A stretch of DNA of 64,000 bases from Lachnospiraceae bacterium (lineage in GTDB: Bacteria > Bacillota > Clostridia > Lachnospirales > Lachnospiraceae), in assembly GCA_015056815.1 (NCBI GenBank), contig SVFN01000004.1:62001-126000 (forward strand). The letters run 5' to 3'. Shown piece after piece: positions 39,832 through 48,908 of this stretch; the stretch's first letter is position 1, and every line of letters starts with the position of its first letter. A program made the position numbers and the translations under genes. The notes below the pieces were generated by a model. That model had not been told where the DNA came from. It did not search any database and worked only from the letters and a program-made list of their open reading frames with translations.

Positions 39832-39841
39832 GGGAGAAAAG

Positions 39842-41521
39842 ATGTTACTGTATTATCAAATCATGCTGGGACTTTCTGTTCTTTTGACAGGAGTTTTTTT
39901 GGGAAAATGGAACAGGCACGTTTCTACTTATCTGTCGATGATCTTTTTGATGATCCCGATCACCAGTCTGGGATCTTATGCGATTGCGGCATCCAAGACG
40001 GTAAGGGAAGCACTTCTTGGTAATGTACTTACCTATATGAATGGCTGTTATCTGCAGTTTTTCTTTTTGTTGTATGTGGCATCTTTTTGCAAAGTGCATA
40101 TGCCGAAGTGGCTCAGTTTTACACTGTTCGCTGTTGGAACACTTATTGAATGCTGTGCCCTTACAACGGAACAGTTTCATTTTTTATACAAAAATGCGGC
40201 GATCGCCTGTGAAAACGGAGTGACGTATCTTCTTAAGGACTACGGACCGGCGCATGCGATCTATTATGTGCTGATCGGAGTATATCTGGCCTTAGAGCTT
40301 GGAATACTGATATATGGTATGAAGAAGAAGGATGTATCCGGCATCAATATTTTTCTTCTGTTTATGATTTATAGTTTGAACTTTGCTGCGTTTGCAGTCA
40401 GGAAAAGTATTACCGTCTGGCTGGATTACCTTCCCTGTGCCTATGTTCTTTCACAGATCATCCTGATGGTCATGGCACAAAGGCTGAGTCTGTATGATAT
40501 TTCCCATACTGCCATGCATTCGATCCTGCTGGAAGGGGATATCGGTGTGATCTCTTTTGACACAGCAAGGCGCTATCTGGGCTGTTCGGAAGCGGCGAGC
40601 CGGTTCCTGCCGGAGCTTTCTGCTTTCCGGACAGATGAGGCGATACAGAATAATAGCAGCCTTTACAAGATCCTGGGTGTATTCCTTGACGAAATGGAAC
40701 AAAAGGGAGAGCTTACAGGCGAGGAGCTGGAGCGTAATGGGAGATGCCTTAAGGTAACGGGCGGCAGACTGTACTTCGATAAGAAAGAAGTAGGGTATCA
40801 GATCCGCCTTGAGGATAATACCAAAGAGAGAGAATACATCAGACTTTTAAACCGTTATAATGAGCAGCTGGAAAGTGAAGTGGAGCGAAAGACCGAACAC
40901 ATTCAGAAGATACAGGATCATCTGGTATTAAGCATGGCGGATATGGTCGAAAACCGTGATACAAATACAGGAGGTCATATCAAGCGTACCAGTGATGTGA
41001 TCCGGATTCTGGCGGATGAGATCCGCAAGGATAATAAGCTGGGGCTATCCAATACCTTTTTGAAAAACCTGATCAAAGCCGCCCCTATGCATGATCTGGG
41101 GAAGGTGGCCGTGGATGATGCGATCCTCAGGAAGCCGGGCAGATTTACGGATGAAGAATATGAGATCATGAAAAGCCATGCGGAAAAGGGAGCCGAGATC
41201 GTAGAAAAAATCTTAAAAGATATCAATGATCCGGACTTATGTAAACTGGCAGTTAATGTGGCACATTATCATCACGAGCGCTTTGACGGATCCGGTTATC
41301 CAACGGGAATCTCCGGCGAACAGATTCCAATCGAGGCAAGGATCATGGCGATCGCGGATGTGTATGATGCACTTGTGAGCAAGCGCTGCTATAAAGAGGC
41401 TTTTTCGTTTGAAAAAGCATATGAGATCATTGAGGAGGGTATGGGAACACAGTTTGATGAACGACTGAATCCTTATTTTATGCGGTGCAGACGGAAACTG
41501 GAGGAATATTACAGAGGTTAA
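39842..41521 (+). CDS. Membrane HD-GYP protein, probable c-di-GMP phosphodiesterase
   Basis: 559 residues. The first 215 residues form seven transmembrane helices, like the 7TM sensor of some histidine kinases. A PAS-like region (about 225-335) and a short coiled coil (about 340-365) follow. The HD-GYP domain holds HDLGKVAVDD, LRKPGRFTDEEYEIMKSHA, HHERFDGSGYP and IARIMAIADVYDAL-type elements (here IEARIMAIADVYDAL), all needed for metal binding and c-di-GMP hydrolysis. It should lower c-di-GMP in response to a membrane or external signal, affecting motility versus surface growth. Start ATG 39842 after GGGAG; an in-frame TTG at 39830 lies in the terminator T-run. No GGDEF partner in the window. 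Confidence 0.88.
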   Translation: MLLYYQIMLGLSVLLTGVFLGKWNRHVSTYLSMIFLMIPITSLGSYAIAASKTVREALLGNVLTYMNGCYLQFFFLLYVASFCKVHMPKWLSFTLFAVGTLIECCALTTEQFHFLYKNAAIACENGVTYLLKDYGPAHAIYYVLIGVYLALELGILIYGMKKKDVSGINIFLLFMIYSLNFAAFAVRKSITVWLDYLPCAYVLSQIILMVMAQRLSLYDISHTAMHSILLEGDIGVISFDTARRYLGCSEAASRFLPELSAFRTDEAIQNNSSLYKILGVFLDEMEQKGELTGEELERNGRCLKVTGGRLYFDKKEVGYQIRLEDNTKEREYIRLLNRYNEQLESEVERKTEHIQKIQDHLVLSMADMVENRDTNTGGHIKRTSDVIRILADEIRKDNKLGLSNTFLKNLIKAAPMHDLGKVAVDDAILRKPGRFTDEEYEIMKSHAEKGAEIVEKILKDINDPDLCKLAVNVAHYHHERFDGSGYPTGISGEQIPIEARIMAIADVYDALVSKRCYKEAFSFEKAYEIIEEGMGTQFDERLNPYFMRCRRKLEEYYRG

Positions 41522-41614
41522 GACCTGGCTTTCGTACGGGTAACGGCCGTCCGGGATGCAGCATATTTCTGGAACAGACACGGACTTATGATGAGCAGAT
41601 ATTTGTTTTGGGAT

Positions 41615-41643
41615 TTGTCAAGGAAAATGTTTCGTGCTAGAAT
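41615..41643 (+). promoter_or_regulatory. Sigma-A promoter for the DUF6273 gene
   Basis: TTGTCA (41615-41620), exactly 17 bases, TAGAAT (41638-41643). A long leader of about 85 bases follows before the gene. Confidence 0.75.
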
Positions 41644-41651
41644 AGAATCAT

Positions 41652-41680
41652 ATGATATCGGGTTTTGATCGCGATATCAT
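41652..41680 (+). promoter_or_regulatory. Operator-like inverted repeat just after the promoter
   Basis: ATGATATCG (41652-41660) and CGATATCAT (41672-41680) are perfect 9-base arms 11 bases apart, starting just about where transcription should begin. It could bind a dimeric repressor or fold in the leader RNA. Confidence 0.5.
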
Positions 41681-41733
41681 TATACATGATGAAAATAAGT
41701 CGCCATATTGACCTTGGGGAAGGGGGGAGTGCG

Positions 41734-42672
41734 ATGAAGTCCGGAAAAGAAAAGCGTAAGAAGAGGAAGATACGTGCGAGAGGGTTATCGAATCCGGTAC
41801 ATCATTGCGATGATGAGCATGAGTGTTCGGCAGATTATTCTGATTACAGTATACTTACATTTGGTTCCTATCCCCAGTCGGAAATAACGGATGCAAAACT
41901 GATCCGCAGGATCGAACAGGCTTTTGAACAGACGGGAGCGATCAAAGGGGATGTATCGGTGGATGGTGAACGGTATCGCAAAGTGGATAAGACAGATGCC
42001 TGTCAGGATGAGTTTTTTCATGAAAGCGGGAAAGAGTATTACCGGTATTTCAGATGGGAGCCTGTCAAATGGAAGGTTCTTCACAAAAATGAGCGCAAGG
42101 CGTTTATAGTGTCTTTAAAGGCGCTGGATTGTGTCGAGTATCATGACCATAATGAGTTTGTAACATGGAAAAACTGTACGCTTCGCAAGTGGCTCAATGG
42201 CTATGAGGGTTACAGAAGCAGTCGCAGAGAGAAAAGTGTTGTTTCGGCACCGTTCTATGAAATGGCTTTTAGTGAAGAGGAAAAAAAAGCGATCCTTTCT
42301 TCAACACAGATGACCGGGAATCCGCTGCATATCACGCGGGATAAGATTTTTTTGCTATCCAGAGAGGAAGCGGTCAATCCGAAATATGGTTTTTGCGCAA
42401 ATTACAGTTGCTATTCATCGACCAGATGGGTGCAGCCGACAGAATACAGTCATGCGATGGGCACCAGAGTTTATTCGGATGTGCAGTGGGCCGGGGGCAA
42501 TTTTAACAGCTGGGTATGGCTTCGGGCTTTTGGAGTGTCGACTTATGCGGTGACTTATATCGATTACAGCGGTTATGTATTTCCCTTTGGCAGGTTTATA
42601 GATGACAGGCGCAACGGTGTCATGCCGGCGCTGTATTTGGATCTGTCTTCCGAGGCGTGGGGGATGGTTTAG
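41734..42672 (+). CDS. DUF6273 domain protein
   Basis: 312 residues. After a Lys/Arg-rich start, YSILTFGSYPQSE opens the domain; REPVKWKVL-type (here RWEPVKWKVL), CTLRKWLNGYEGYRSSRREKSVV, FLLSREEA and the C-terminal SWVWLRAFGVSTY...YVFPFGR and VMPALYLDL belong to the DUF6273 family common in Lachnospiraceae. It resembles C-type lectin/formylglycine-type folds in layout, but the biochemical role is unknown. No signal peptide or helix. ATG 41734 follows GGGGGGAG; an in-frame ATG at 41665 lies inside the regulatory leader. Single gene with its own promoter and a shared bidirectional terminator. Confidence 0.78.
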   Translation: MKSGKEKRKKRKIRARGLSNPVHHCDDEHECSADYSDYSILTFGSYPQSEITDAKLIRRIEQAFEQTGAIKGDVSVDGERYRKVDKTDACQDEFFHESGKEYYRYFRWEPVKWKVLHKNERKAFIVSLKALDCVEYHDHNEFVTWKNCTLRKWLNGYEGYRSSRREKSVVSAPFYEMAFSEEEKKAILSSTQMTGNPLHITRDKIFLLSREEAVNPKYGFCANYSCYSSTRWVQPTEYSHAMGTRVYSDVQWAGGNFNSWVWLRAFGVSTYAVTYIDYSGYVFPFGRFIDDRRNGVMPALYLDLSSEAWGMV

Positions 42673-42746
42673 ATGGATGACAGGACGGTTGACAAACCGC
42701 ACAAATGGCAGAAACACGCACTGCCGGATAGAATCATAAGGAAGCG

Positions 42747-42799
42747 AAACAAAAGCCATGCGCAGGACAGCAGATGCTATCGGCGCATGGCTTTTGTTT
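42747..42799. terminator. Bidirectional terminator between two convergent genes
   Basis: A 17-bp perfect stem, AAACAAAAGCCATGCGC (42747-42763) with GCGCATGGCTTTTGTTT (42783-42799), 19-base loop. Both strands end in TTTTGTTT, so it serves the DUF6273 gene and the leftward fucosyltransferase-like gene. Confidence 0.9.
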
Positions 42800-43589
42800 A
42801 ACTGTTTTCGTTTTCTTCTCCGGCGATCACTTTGGGGATTCCATGCATGTCAGCTGCAATATCCGTAAAGGAGCTAAAGTAGCTTCCGATGATCTTCTTG
42901 GTGGAAGCAAGCGCATAGAGATCGATCATGGCATCCCGGATACCTGCAGTACTGTTCCTTGACAGATCGCGGTCTTTATTGGAAAGGATCAGATCTCCAA
43001 AAGCATCCCGCAGTCTGGATTCTTCTGTTCTGTCATCGGTAGCGAGATAAAAGATCGTATCGGGATGTTCTTTTAATTCCTTGTCCATGGAATCGATAAA
43101 GGCTTCGGTAGAGCTTTTCCCGATGGACGGAAGATTGTCGGTACGCCTGATATGGACCCCCACAGGATGGGAAGAGTAATCCCTTGTCATCTGCCGGATC
43201 TTTTGCTGGATCGAAGGGACCGGCGTAAACAGTTCATAGCTGTGGCAGGGATAAAAATGTTCTTCTGTGGAAATATATACTCTGGAAGGCAGTGAGACAC
43301 GGAAGGCTTCATCTAAAAGTCCGTCTCCCTTGTGTGCCTTAATCTCTTCATTGTTGACAAAACGGGAAGTCGTTTGCAAAAAGAGTTTTTTCGGATTCCA
43401 TTTGGAATGGATGTTTATGACATGAAACTTCGGAGAGGGCTCAAATAATGCCTCAAAGGGAGCACCCAGCTCCTGATTGATATTCCAGATGACGGTGAGA
43501 CTGTCACCGCGGTCTTTGGCTAACATCCAGGCAGAATTAATCGCCCGCATTCTATTGCATAAACCACCGATAGGTTGTATTATTAACAT
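42798..43589 (-). CDS. Fucosyltransferase-like glycosyltransferase (NodZ/O-FucT-type fold)
   Basis: 263 residues. MLIIQPIGGLCNRMRAINSA is the typical opening of bacterial GT-B fucosyltransferase-like proteins; VGVHIRRTDN is the GDP-fucose-binding arginine motif; FYLATDD and the late IDLYALASTKKIIGSYFSSFT region complete the pattern. It probably moves a deoxyhexose from a nucleotide donor to a surface glycan. It is shorter than NodZ (about 320 residues) and lacks its N-terminal part. It is the only minus-strand gene in the window, has its own promoter (43622-43650) and terminator, and sits between rightward glycan genes. Confidence 0.75.
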   Translation of the reverse strand: MLIIQPIGGLCNRMRAINSAWMLAKDRGDSLTVIWNINQELGAPFEALFEPSPKFHVINIHSKWNPKKLFLQTTSRFVNNEEIKAHKGDGLLDEAFRVSLPSRVYISTEEHFYPCHSYELFTPVPSIQQKIRQMTRDYSSHPVGVHIRRTDNLPSIGKSSTEAFIDSMDKELKEHPDTIFYLATDDRTEESRLRDAFGDLILSNKDRDLSRNSTAGIRDAMIDLYALASTKKIIGSYFSSFTDIAADMHGIPKVIAGEENENS

Positions 43590-43621
43590 AAGTGTGCCCT
43601 GCTTTCTTTAGATATAAGCAC

Positions 43622-43650
43622 AGTATAACAAAAAAAAAGAATGGTGTCAG
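43622..43650 (-). promoter_or_regulatory. Promoter for the leftward fucosyltransferase-like gene
   Basis: On the minus strand CTGACA (plus 43645-43650), 17 bases that include a run of T, then TATACT (plus 43622-43627), about 33 bp before the ATG at 43589. Confidence 0.65.
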
Positions 43651-43683
43651 CAAGATTTTGAAGATATTGGATTGGTTTGAAAT

Positions 43684-44922
43684 ATGAAGATCATTCAGGT
43701 AAATACGGTCTGCGGACGCGGAAGCGTTGGAAGGATCGTCGTTGATTTATATAAAACGATACAAAAGGCCGGAGATATTCCGGTTGCCGCTTACGGAAGA
43801 GGCGATGCGCCGGCAGACGTGAACGGCTTTTTGATTGGAAACAAAGCAGATTTTTATATGCATGTGCTCCGGAATTTTTTTCTGGGGGAGAGCGGGTTTG
43901 GTTCAAAGGGGGTAACGGACCGGTTCGTTGCCTGGCTGAAAGAACAGAAGCCGGATGTGATCCATCTGCATAATATCCATGGCTTTTATCTGCAGACCGA
44001 GAGATTGTTTGCTTATCTGAAAGAGGCACATATCCCTGTAGTCTGGACGTTTCACGACTGCTGGCCGTTTACCGGGCATTGTGCTTATTTTGACCATGTC
44101 TCCTGCGATAAATGGAAAACGGGATGTCATGACTGCATACAGCATGCGAGGGCATATCCTTATGCATTGTTTTGCGACAATTCAAAACAGTCATTTCTGA
44201 GAAAAAAAGAGGCGTTTTGTGGTGTGGAGGATCTGAGGATCGTAACACCCAGCAGATGGCTTGCGGGTCTTGTGCGACAGTCCTTTTTGCAGGAATATCC
44301 GGTTCAGGTGATCCCAAACGGAATCGATCTGGATCAGTTTCGTCCGACGGAGTTTGCGAAGGAGAGGGGACTGCCCGGTCAGACTGATATCGATCAGGCC
44401 GCAAAACTGTTATTGGGAGTGGCAAATGTCTGGGAGCAGCGGAAAGGTCTTTCTTGCTTTAAAGAACTGGCAAAACGTCTGCCGGACGGATGGCGGATCC
44501 TGCTGGTGGGTGTGAATGAAAAACAGCAAAGGGAGCTTAAAAAGGAGTTTCCTTCCAGAAGCATTATCGGGATCGGAAGGACCGAAAATGTTAAGGAGCT
44601 TGCCGCTCTTTATACCAGAGCCGACGTGTATGTGAATCTTACCCTGGAGGATAATTTCCCGACGACAAATCTGGAAGCGCTTGCCTGTGGCACCCCGGTC
44701 ATAACCTTTGATACGGGCGGCAGCAGAGAGTCGCTGAATGATGCGTGCGGCTATGTAGTGCCCAAAGGGGATCTGGATGCGGTGCTTGAGGCACTTGAAA
44801 GCAGTCTGCAAAAACCGAAGCCGGTGCAGGCATGTTTAAAAAGAGCAGAGGATTTTGATAAGAAAAAATGCTTTAAGGCTTATCTTACTCTTTATCGTCA
44901 TCTGACTGATAATTATGTATGA
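43684..44922 (+). CDS. Glycosyltransferase family 4 (GT-B)
   Basis: 412 residues. MKIIQVNTVCGRGSVGRIV gives the N-terminal acceptor domain; HDCWPFTGHCAYF plus paired cysteines (CDKWKTGCHDC) is a recognised feature of one GT4 subgroup found in colanic-acid-type loci. The donor half has PSRWLAGLVRQSF, IPNGIDLDQF and the EX7E region NFPTTNLEALACGTPVITFDTGGS. It transfers a sugar from a nucleotide donor with retention, at the cytoplasmic side. Divergent from the fucosyltransferase-like gene with a 94-bp gap. A 76-bp gap separates it from the membrane protein downstream. Confidence 0.9.
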   Translation: MKIIQVNTVCGRGSVGRIVVDLYKTIQKAGDIPVAAYGRGDAPADVNGFLIGNKADFYMHVLRNFFLGESGFGSKGVTDRFVAWLKEQKPDVIHLHNIHGFYLQTERLFAYLKEAHIPVVWTFHDCWPFTGHCAYFDHVSCDKWKTGCHDCIQHARAYPYALFCDNSKQSFLRKKEAFCGVEDLRIVTPSRWLAGLVRQSFLQEYPVQVIPNGIDLDQFRPTEFAKERGLPGQTDIDQAAKLLLGVANVWEQRKGLSCFKELAKRLPDGWRILLVGVNEKQQRELKKEFPSRSIIGIGRTENVKELAALYTRADVYVNLTLEDNFPTTNLEALACGTPVITFDTGGSRESLNDACGYVVPKGDLDAVLEALESSLQKPKPVQACLKRAEDFDKKKCFKAYLTLYRHLTDNYV

Positions 44923-44998
44923 GACGATCGGCTCCGCAGGTATGATCGGAATCATGGATGGATAGATTTATTTTGTCCGAAAGAAGGAAAGGAAAAGA

Positions 44999-47350
44999 AT
45001 GCAGGGAGAATGTGGAATGGATCACCGGTGGTATGACCGTGGACTGGAAAAAATCGTATATATGTGCAGGATCTTTCTGCTTTTGTTTTTGGGGATCGTG
45101 TCTATTCAGGCATTTACGGCATATCCGGACGCGGAATTTCTGCAGGCATCACAGCCGAAATGGGTGCTGGCAGTTCTGCCCGTGATAATGGCTTATGGAC
45201 TATTTCGGATCTTCCGGATCCTCCGTCTTCTCCTGCAGAGGGCGAAAAGAACCGTTTTGCAGATTATTTGTATACTGGCGCCCTGCATTTTACTGGCGGG
45301 ACAGCTTTTGTTCCTGCTTTATTACCGCAGTCTGTATATGTGGGATACTGCCTACGTGGTGGGAGGAGCTACAGGACTTGCTGAAAACGGCAGGGTGGCA
45401 GAGCAAGCCCGGTACTATTATTCGATCTATCCCAATCAGAATGCATTTGCAGTGTTGACACAGCAGCTGTTAAAAGTGGCAAGGCATTTGGCACTTGACG
45501 GCGGACAGACCCAGCTTTTGCTGAATGTGTTCAATATGGTCTCACTGGATCTTGCGATCTGGCTGGGGATCCTTGTCTGGAAAAGATTGAGACAGGGATA
45601 TACAAAAGCGGATCTGGCTTTTGTGTGGGTTGTGATACTGACACAGCCGTTTTTCTATATGGGGGTTTCCTATTATTATACGATCACATTGTCATTGCCA
45701 TGGTTTATGGGTGCTGTGCTTCTGATCGTTTCTCTCTTTCAGGTAAAGCAGAACGATGCGGGAGTGGCGACGGAGTACGGAGAAAGAAGCGGACCGCAAA
45801 AAGGGATCCTGCGGTCGATCGTACTGTCTGTGCTGACCGGCATCGTGCTTGCGATCGGTGTTCTTTTGAGGGCAACCACCGGAATCGTTCTGATCGCAGC
45901 TGTTCTTTGCAGCATACTTCCTTTGCAGAGAAGGGAAAATGGAGCAACGCAGTCAGAAAGAGATCGCAGATATAAGTGCGGAAGCATTCTGGTGATCCTT
46001 CTGACCATGTTTCTTGCGGTTGTGCTCATAAAGCCGTTTTTGGCAGAAAAGATCGGGATCGACACAACGGACACGGCATTTCCGGCAACGCACTGGGTGA
46101 TGATGAGCCTGACATCGCCGGGATGCCATAATGCGGAGGATGAAGCATACACGGCTTCCTTCAAGACAGCGCAGGAAAAAAAGACTGCTGTCAGACAGCG
46201 TATGCAAAAAAAGCTGACAGAGCTTGGGGGAAAAGGATTGCTCCGGCTGGTTTGGGACAAGCTGAAAAACACCTGGGCAAATGGTGCAAACAGCTATGTG
46301 CTGTTTATGGAAAACTGCCTGAGAATGGATGGGATTTATCCGTATTTGTTTGGAAATCATAAGGACTTTGCGATACTATACCATCAGGGAATACATTTGC
46401 TGACGCTGACCGGTATTTTTCTGTCAGTCCTGCTCAGACTTGGAGGAAAACGGGAAAAAGACAGACTTCTGTTTTTTTTACAGCTCATCTTACTGGGGGG
46501 CTTTGTGTTTTATGTGTTATGGGAGACCAGCGGACAGTACAGCCTGCCGTTTTTTCTCCTGATGCTTTTTCTGGCGCTGGACGGATATAGAATGGCGGTC
46601 GAAGGCAGAGAGCGGATAAATGGTTTCGTATTTCCACAAAAGATCCGGAACAGATGGAACGGAATGCAAAAGAAAAGTGTGTTGGAATGGATGCCGGCTG
46701 TGCCCGGTCTGCTTTGTATGATATTTGTAGCAGGCTTTTTTGAGAAAAATGCAGATCTGTTCACTGCACAGAATGATCTCTATAAGGCGCCGGTGGTAAA
46801 TCAGCTGATCGCTGATAAAGAGCTGGAATACAGAGGAGAAGAACCAATCACACAATCCTTCCGGACAGGGGATAGTTTTGACGAGCTGATCTTTCAGTGG
46901 CGCAACCCGGTGGGAGCGCAGAATCACTGTGTTTACCGGGTAGTGCTTGCCGATGAACGGGGACAAAAGATCTGGGAACAGAAGATCGAAGCCGCCGGAC
47001 AAGGGTATGCGGGAGTGTTTCAATATGAGTTTGATCCGGTAACGCCGGCAGGAGAAGAAGACTACCTGCTGACGATCCAAAAGACCGAAGGAAACGAAGA
47101 CGAATATCTTCAGTTTGTCAGCTATGAATGCGGCAGTTATGATGCGTATCCATTCGGAAAGTGTACTGTTGCGGGAGAGAACAGGAACGAAGATCTGATG
47201 TTTCAGGTGGCGAGAGTCGGGCAGAAAACCTATACTTCCGCGAAGCGCTATCGGGCGGCAAAACTGGTGATCATGCTTGTATTTTTGGGCCTGGCATTGC
47301 CTGAAAGAGTGTTTTTGCAAAAAAAGAAAAGGGAGAAGAAGTTTAAATGA
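44999..47350 (+). CDS. GT39-like multipass membrane protein, paralogue of the 1212-residue protein
   Basis: 783 residues, about 12-14 helices with a soluble domain near the C-terminus and a final helix. The loop YYSIYPNQNAFAVLTQQLLKVA lines up with the matching loop in the gene at 14703 and is typical of GT39/PMT-like enzymes. VMMSLTSPGCHNAEDEAY then an external helix-rich block, and a final beta domain (FRTGDSFDELIFQWRNP) also match. The loop that in the paralogue holds about 450 acidic residues is here a short LQRRENGATQSERDRRYK. Function is inferred as transfer of a lipid-linked sugar outside the membrane. Start at 44999 after AAGGAAAGG; ATG 45017 with GGGAG upstream is an alternative. The GT2 gene downstream overlaps the stop (ATGA). 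Confidence 0.78.
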   Translation: MQGECGMDHRWYDRGLEKIVYMCRIFLLLFLGIVSIQAFTAYPDAEFLQASQPKWVLAVLPVIMAYGLFRIFRILRLLLQRAKRTVLQIICILAPCILLAGQLLFLLYYRSLYMWDTAYVVGGATGLAENGRVAEQARYYYSIYPNQNAFAVLTQQLLKVARHLALDGGQTQLLLNVFNMVSLDLAIWLGILVWKRLRQGYTKADLAFVWVVILTQPFFYMGVSYYYTITLSLPWFMGAVLLIVSLFQVKQNDAGVATEYGERSGPQKGILRSIVLSVLTGIVLAIGVLLRATTGIVLIAAVLCSILPLQRRENGATQSERDRRYKCGSILVILLTMFLAVVLIKPFLAEKIGIDTTDTAFPATHWVMMSLTSPGCHNAEDEAYTASFKTAQEKKTAVRQRMQKKLTELGGKGLLRLVWDKLKNTWANGANSYVLFMENCLRMDGIYPYLFGNHKDFAILYHQGIHLLTLTGIFLSVLLRLGGKREKDRLLFFLQLILLGGFVFYVLWETSGQYSLPFFLLMLFLALDGYRMAVEGRERINGFVFPQKIRNRWNGMQKKSVLEWMPAVPGLLCMIFVAGFFEKNADLFTAQNDLYKAPVVNQLIADKELEYRGEEPITQSFRTGDSFDELIFQWRNPVGAQNHCVYRVVLADERGQKIWEQKIEAAGQGYAGVFQYEFDPVTPAGEEDYLLTIQKTEGNEDEYLQFVSYECGSYDAYPFGKCTVAGENRNEDLMFQVARVGQKTYTSAKRYRAAKLVIMLVFLGLALPERVFLQKKKREKKFK

Positions 47351-48087
47351 CGCCAAAGGTTTCCATTATCACAACAACGTATAATGATGCCGATCATCTT
47401 GAGAAGGTCGTGCGAAGGGTATATGAACAGGATTATCCTGTAATTGAATATATTATTGTGGACGGAGGTTCCACGGACCGGACACCGGAAGTGATCCGGC
47501 AGGCGGAGGAACTTTTTGGAGAGCGGCTTGTCTGGATCTCGGAGAAGGACAATGGAATCTATGACGCCATTAACAAAGGGCTGAAACTGGCGAGCGGAGA
47601 GATCATTGGTCTGATGTTTGACAATTTTGCTACGGAGCATGTTGTGTCAGAGATGGTGGAGATCATGCAGAAAGAGGGAACAGATGGCGTTCACGGTGAT
47701 CTTGATTATGTGGATGGTGAGCGGATCGTTCGTAAATGGCGCATGGGAGAAGGAACGATCAGACAGGGCTGGATGCCGGGGCATCCCACGCTGTATCTGA
47801 AGCGGCAGGTATATGAGAAATACGGAAACTATAAGACGGATTACCGTATCGCGGCAGACTACGAATTTATTGTACGTATCCTGAAGGATGAGGAAGTGAA
47901 GCTTTCCTATCTGCCCAGGGTCCTGGTCAAGATGTTTTACGGCGGAACCAGTACCGGTTCACTTTCCAGCTATGTGGATTCTTTTCTGGAAAGCCTGCGG
48001 GCCTTAAAGGAAAACAGGGTGAAACACCCGCTCTGGATCAATCTGAGAAGAACCGTAAGGGTGCTTACGCAGTTTCACTCCGGATAG
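47347..48087 (+). CDS. Glycosyltransferase family 2, WfgS/WcaA-like, with altered DxD
   Basis: 246 residues. VSIITTTYNDADHLEKVV, IIVDGGSTDRT and SEKDNGIYDAINKGLKLASGEIIG are typical of the short GT2 enzymes that add sugars in O-antigen-like loci. The block that normally reads LNSDD here reads LMFDNFATEH, so only one of the usual acidic residues is clear. GDLDYVDGERIVRKWR and PGHPTLYLKRQVYEKYG complete the fold, so the rest of the enzyme is intact. The ATG overlaps the stop of the membrane protein by four bases, so both are made together. Confidence 0.85.
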   Translation: MTPKVSIITTTYNDADHLEKVVRRVYEQDYPVIEYIIVDGGSTDRTPEVIRQAEELFGERLVWISEKDNGIYDAINKGLKLASGEIIGLMFDNFATEHVVSEMVEIMQKEGTDGVHGDLDYVDGERIVRKWRMGEGTIRQGWMPGHPTLYLKRQVYEKYGNYKTDYRIAADYEFIVRILKDEEVKLSYLPRVLVKMFYGGTSTGSLSSYVDSFLESLRALKENRVKHPLWINLRRTVRVLTQFHSG

Positions 48088-48143
48088 CAGGAAAGAATAA
48101 GCAGACGGAAATAAAATCTACTCTACTCGATTGAAACAAAGTA

Positions 48144-48152
48144 TGCTATACT
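48144..48152 (+). promoter_or_regulatory. Extended -10 promoter upstream of the DPM1-like gene
   Basis: TGCTATACT (48144-48152): TATACT with TG two bases before it, and no good -35, as usual for extended -10 promoters. It lies about 55 bp before the gene. Confidence 0.5.
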
Positions 48153-48207
48153 GTTTGCGGATTGAAAAAAGAGATTATGAGTAAAGGATACAACGTGGGA
48201 GGCGGCT

Positions 48208-48894
48208 ATGAAAAGTCTGGTCATTATACCGGCTTATAACGAAGAAAAGAGTATAGAGAAAACCGTACAGGATATTACCGAGCACGCACCGGAGTTTGAT
48301 TATGTTATTGTCAATGACTGCTCCAGAGACGCAACGCTGGAGGTGTGTCGCGAAAAGGGCATGCATGTGCTGAATCTTCCGGTGAACCTGGGGATTGGCG
48401 GCGCGGTACAGACCGGTTATGTATATGCCGAAAAGAATCATTATGATTTCGCGATCCAGTTTGACGGTGACGGGCAGCATGACGCCAGATACCTTCATGA
48501 AATGCGGGATTATATGACAGAGCATGGAGTGAATATGCTCATCGGCTCCCGTTTTATCACGAAAGAGGGGTTTCAGTCCAGCGGACTGCGGCGGTTTGGC
48601 ATTCGTTATTTTTCTGTACTGATCCGGCTGCTGACGGGAAAAAAGGTCACGGATCCCACATCCGGCATGCGTATGGTGGACAAGGAGATCATTCGGATCT
48701 ATGCGGACTGCTATCCGAAAGATTATCCGGAGCCCGAGAGCGTGGTTGCCGTGATCCGGCAGAAGAAAAAAGTAGAAGAATATCCGGTGGTGATGAGGGA
48801 GAGAGAGGAAGGCAGATCGTCCATCTCGCCATTAAAATCGGTTTATTATATGGTAAAGGTAACACTGGCAATTCTGGTAGAGGCACTTCGCTAA
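48208..48894 (+). CDS. DPM1-like glycosyltransferase (polyprenyl-phosphate sugar synthase type)
   Basis: 228 residues. SLVIIPAYNEEKSIEKTVQDI, VIVNDCSRDATLEVC, NLGIGGAVQTGYVYA, FDGDGQHD (DxD) and RRFGIRYFSVLIRLLTGKKVTDPTSGMRM are the hallmarks of the DPM1/GtrB-type GT2 group, which load a sugar onto undecaprenyl or dolichyl phosphate. It lacks the C-terminal helices of GtrB. The next gene encodes DUF2304, a small membrane protein that often accompanies this enzyme and may anchor it. It could feed the GT-C enzymes in this window. Own promoter with extended -10; ribosome site GGGAGG. Confidence 0.88.
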   Translation: MKSLVIIPAYNEEKSIEKTVQDITEHAPEFDYVIVNDCSRDATLEVCREKGMHVLNLPVNLGIGGAVQTGYVYAEKNHYDFAIQFDGDGQHDARYLHEMRDYMTEHGVNMLIGSRFITKEGFQSSGLRRFGIRYFSVLIRLLTGKKVTDPTSGMRMVDKEIIRIYADCYPKDYPEPESVVAVIRQKKKVEEYPVVMREREEGRSSISPLKSVYYMVKVTLAILVEALR

Positions 48895-48908
48895 GGGGGT
48901 GAAGAAGT

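Noticed and set aside
45064..45975. Plus-strand ORFs in other frames of the 783-residue gene
   Set aside because: They overlap a clearly coding multipass protein and have no ribosome sites or recognisable domains.
48131..48152. TTGAAA at 48131 as -35 box for TATACT at 48147
   Set aside because: The spacer is only 10 bases; the extended -10 alone is the better reading.
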